Shown here: one piece after another, positions 7,035 through 7,095 of the stretch | How the letters are laid out: each line of letters begins with the position of its first letter | How positions within the stretch are numbered: position 1 is the stretch's first letter | Assembly: GCA_964637725.1 (NCBI GenBank) | Contig: CAZWXH010000097.1 | Span: 1-7,095, forward strand | Length of the DNA: 7,095 nucleotides | Direction: 5' to 3' | Source: CAZWXH01 sp964637725 | Lineage (GTDB): Bacteria; Bacillota_I; Bacilli_A; Erysipelotrichales; Coprobacillaceae | Made by a program: the position numbers and the translations under genes | The notes under the pieces: model-generated | Told to the model about the DNA's origin: nothing | Seen by the model: only the letters and a program-made list of their open reading frames with translations | The model's database searches: none

Positions 7035-7091
7035 AAAGGACTGTGCTAAATCAATAGTTTTTTGACTATTCAGGATTTCAGTTCTTTTTTT
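7033..7091 (+). terminator. Bulged hairpin terminator after the two-component genes
   Basis: A long imperfect hairpin starts within the kinase stop codon. The outer stem AAAAAGGACTG (7033-7043) pairs with CAGTTCTTTTT (7079-7089) with one G-T wobble. The middle stem is AAATC (7048-7052) with GATTT (7074-7078), and the inner stem is AATAGT (7053-7058) with ACTATT (7065-7070) around a six-base loop. TGCT bulges on the left and CAG on the right. The right side runs into seven Ts (7085-7091), as expected of a terminator. The A tract on the left could also make it work on the other strand if a convergent gene lies beyond the window. Confidence 0.75.
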
Positions 7092-7095
7092 ATAT

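Overview
The window is chromosomal DNA from a very AT-rich, low-GC Gram-positive bacterium. Purine-rich Shine-Dalgarno sites, T-tract hairpin terminators, the cdaA-cdaR-glmM gene order and a free-standing PduL all fit Firmicutes in the Erysipelotrichales/Coprobacillaceae neighbourhood. That placement is inferred from gene content and protein flavour, not from a database match. The code is standard: TGG encodes Trp and no in-frame TGA is read through.

Layout, left to right. (1) Positions 76-582 (+) hold a short flavodoxin-fold protein. It ends inside a near-perfect A/T-flanked hairpin (561-598) that probably terminates transcription from both sides. (2) Positions 606-1178 (-) hold a PduL-type phosphate acyltransferase of 190 aa, convergent with the flavodoxin gene and lacking a microcompartment targeting extension. 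(3) A divergent 220-base intergenic region carries an extended -10 promoter for the next operon. (4) Positions 1399-4952 (+) are the conserved envelope/second-messenger operon: cdaA (membrane c-di-AMP synthase), cdaR (YbbR-domain regulator with an unusually long cytoplasmic N-terminus) and glmM (phosphoglucosamine mutase). cdaA and cdaR overlap by 11 bases, and cdaR and glmM are 4 bases apart. (5) A hairpin at 4971-5001 separates this operon from a two-component system at 5030-7034 (+): an OmpR/PhoB-type response regulator followed one base later by its membrane histidine kinase. (6) A bulged hairpin with a T tract (7033-7091) closes the window.

The best-understood unit is cdaA-cdaR-glmM. CdaA makes c-di-AMP, CdaR and GlmM are known to bind and modulate CdaA, and GlmM makes glucosamine-1-phosphate for UDP-GlcNAc and peptidoglycan. 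The operon therefore joins cell-wall precursor supply to c-di-AMP signalling. The two-component system has no recognisable specific ligand; its position next to this operon makes an envelope role possible but unproven. PduL probably serves as the phosphotransacetylase that interconverts acyl-CoA and acyl-phosphate.

I found no mobile-element gene, CRISPR array, tRNA or rRNA. I also found no convincing new multi-gene system; this reads as an ordinary core-genome region with a few features worth checking.
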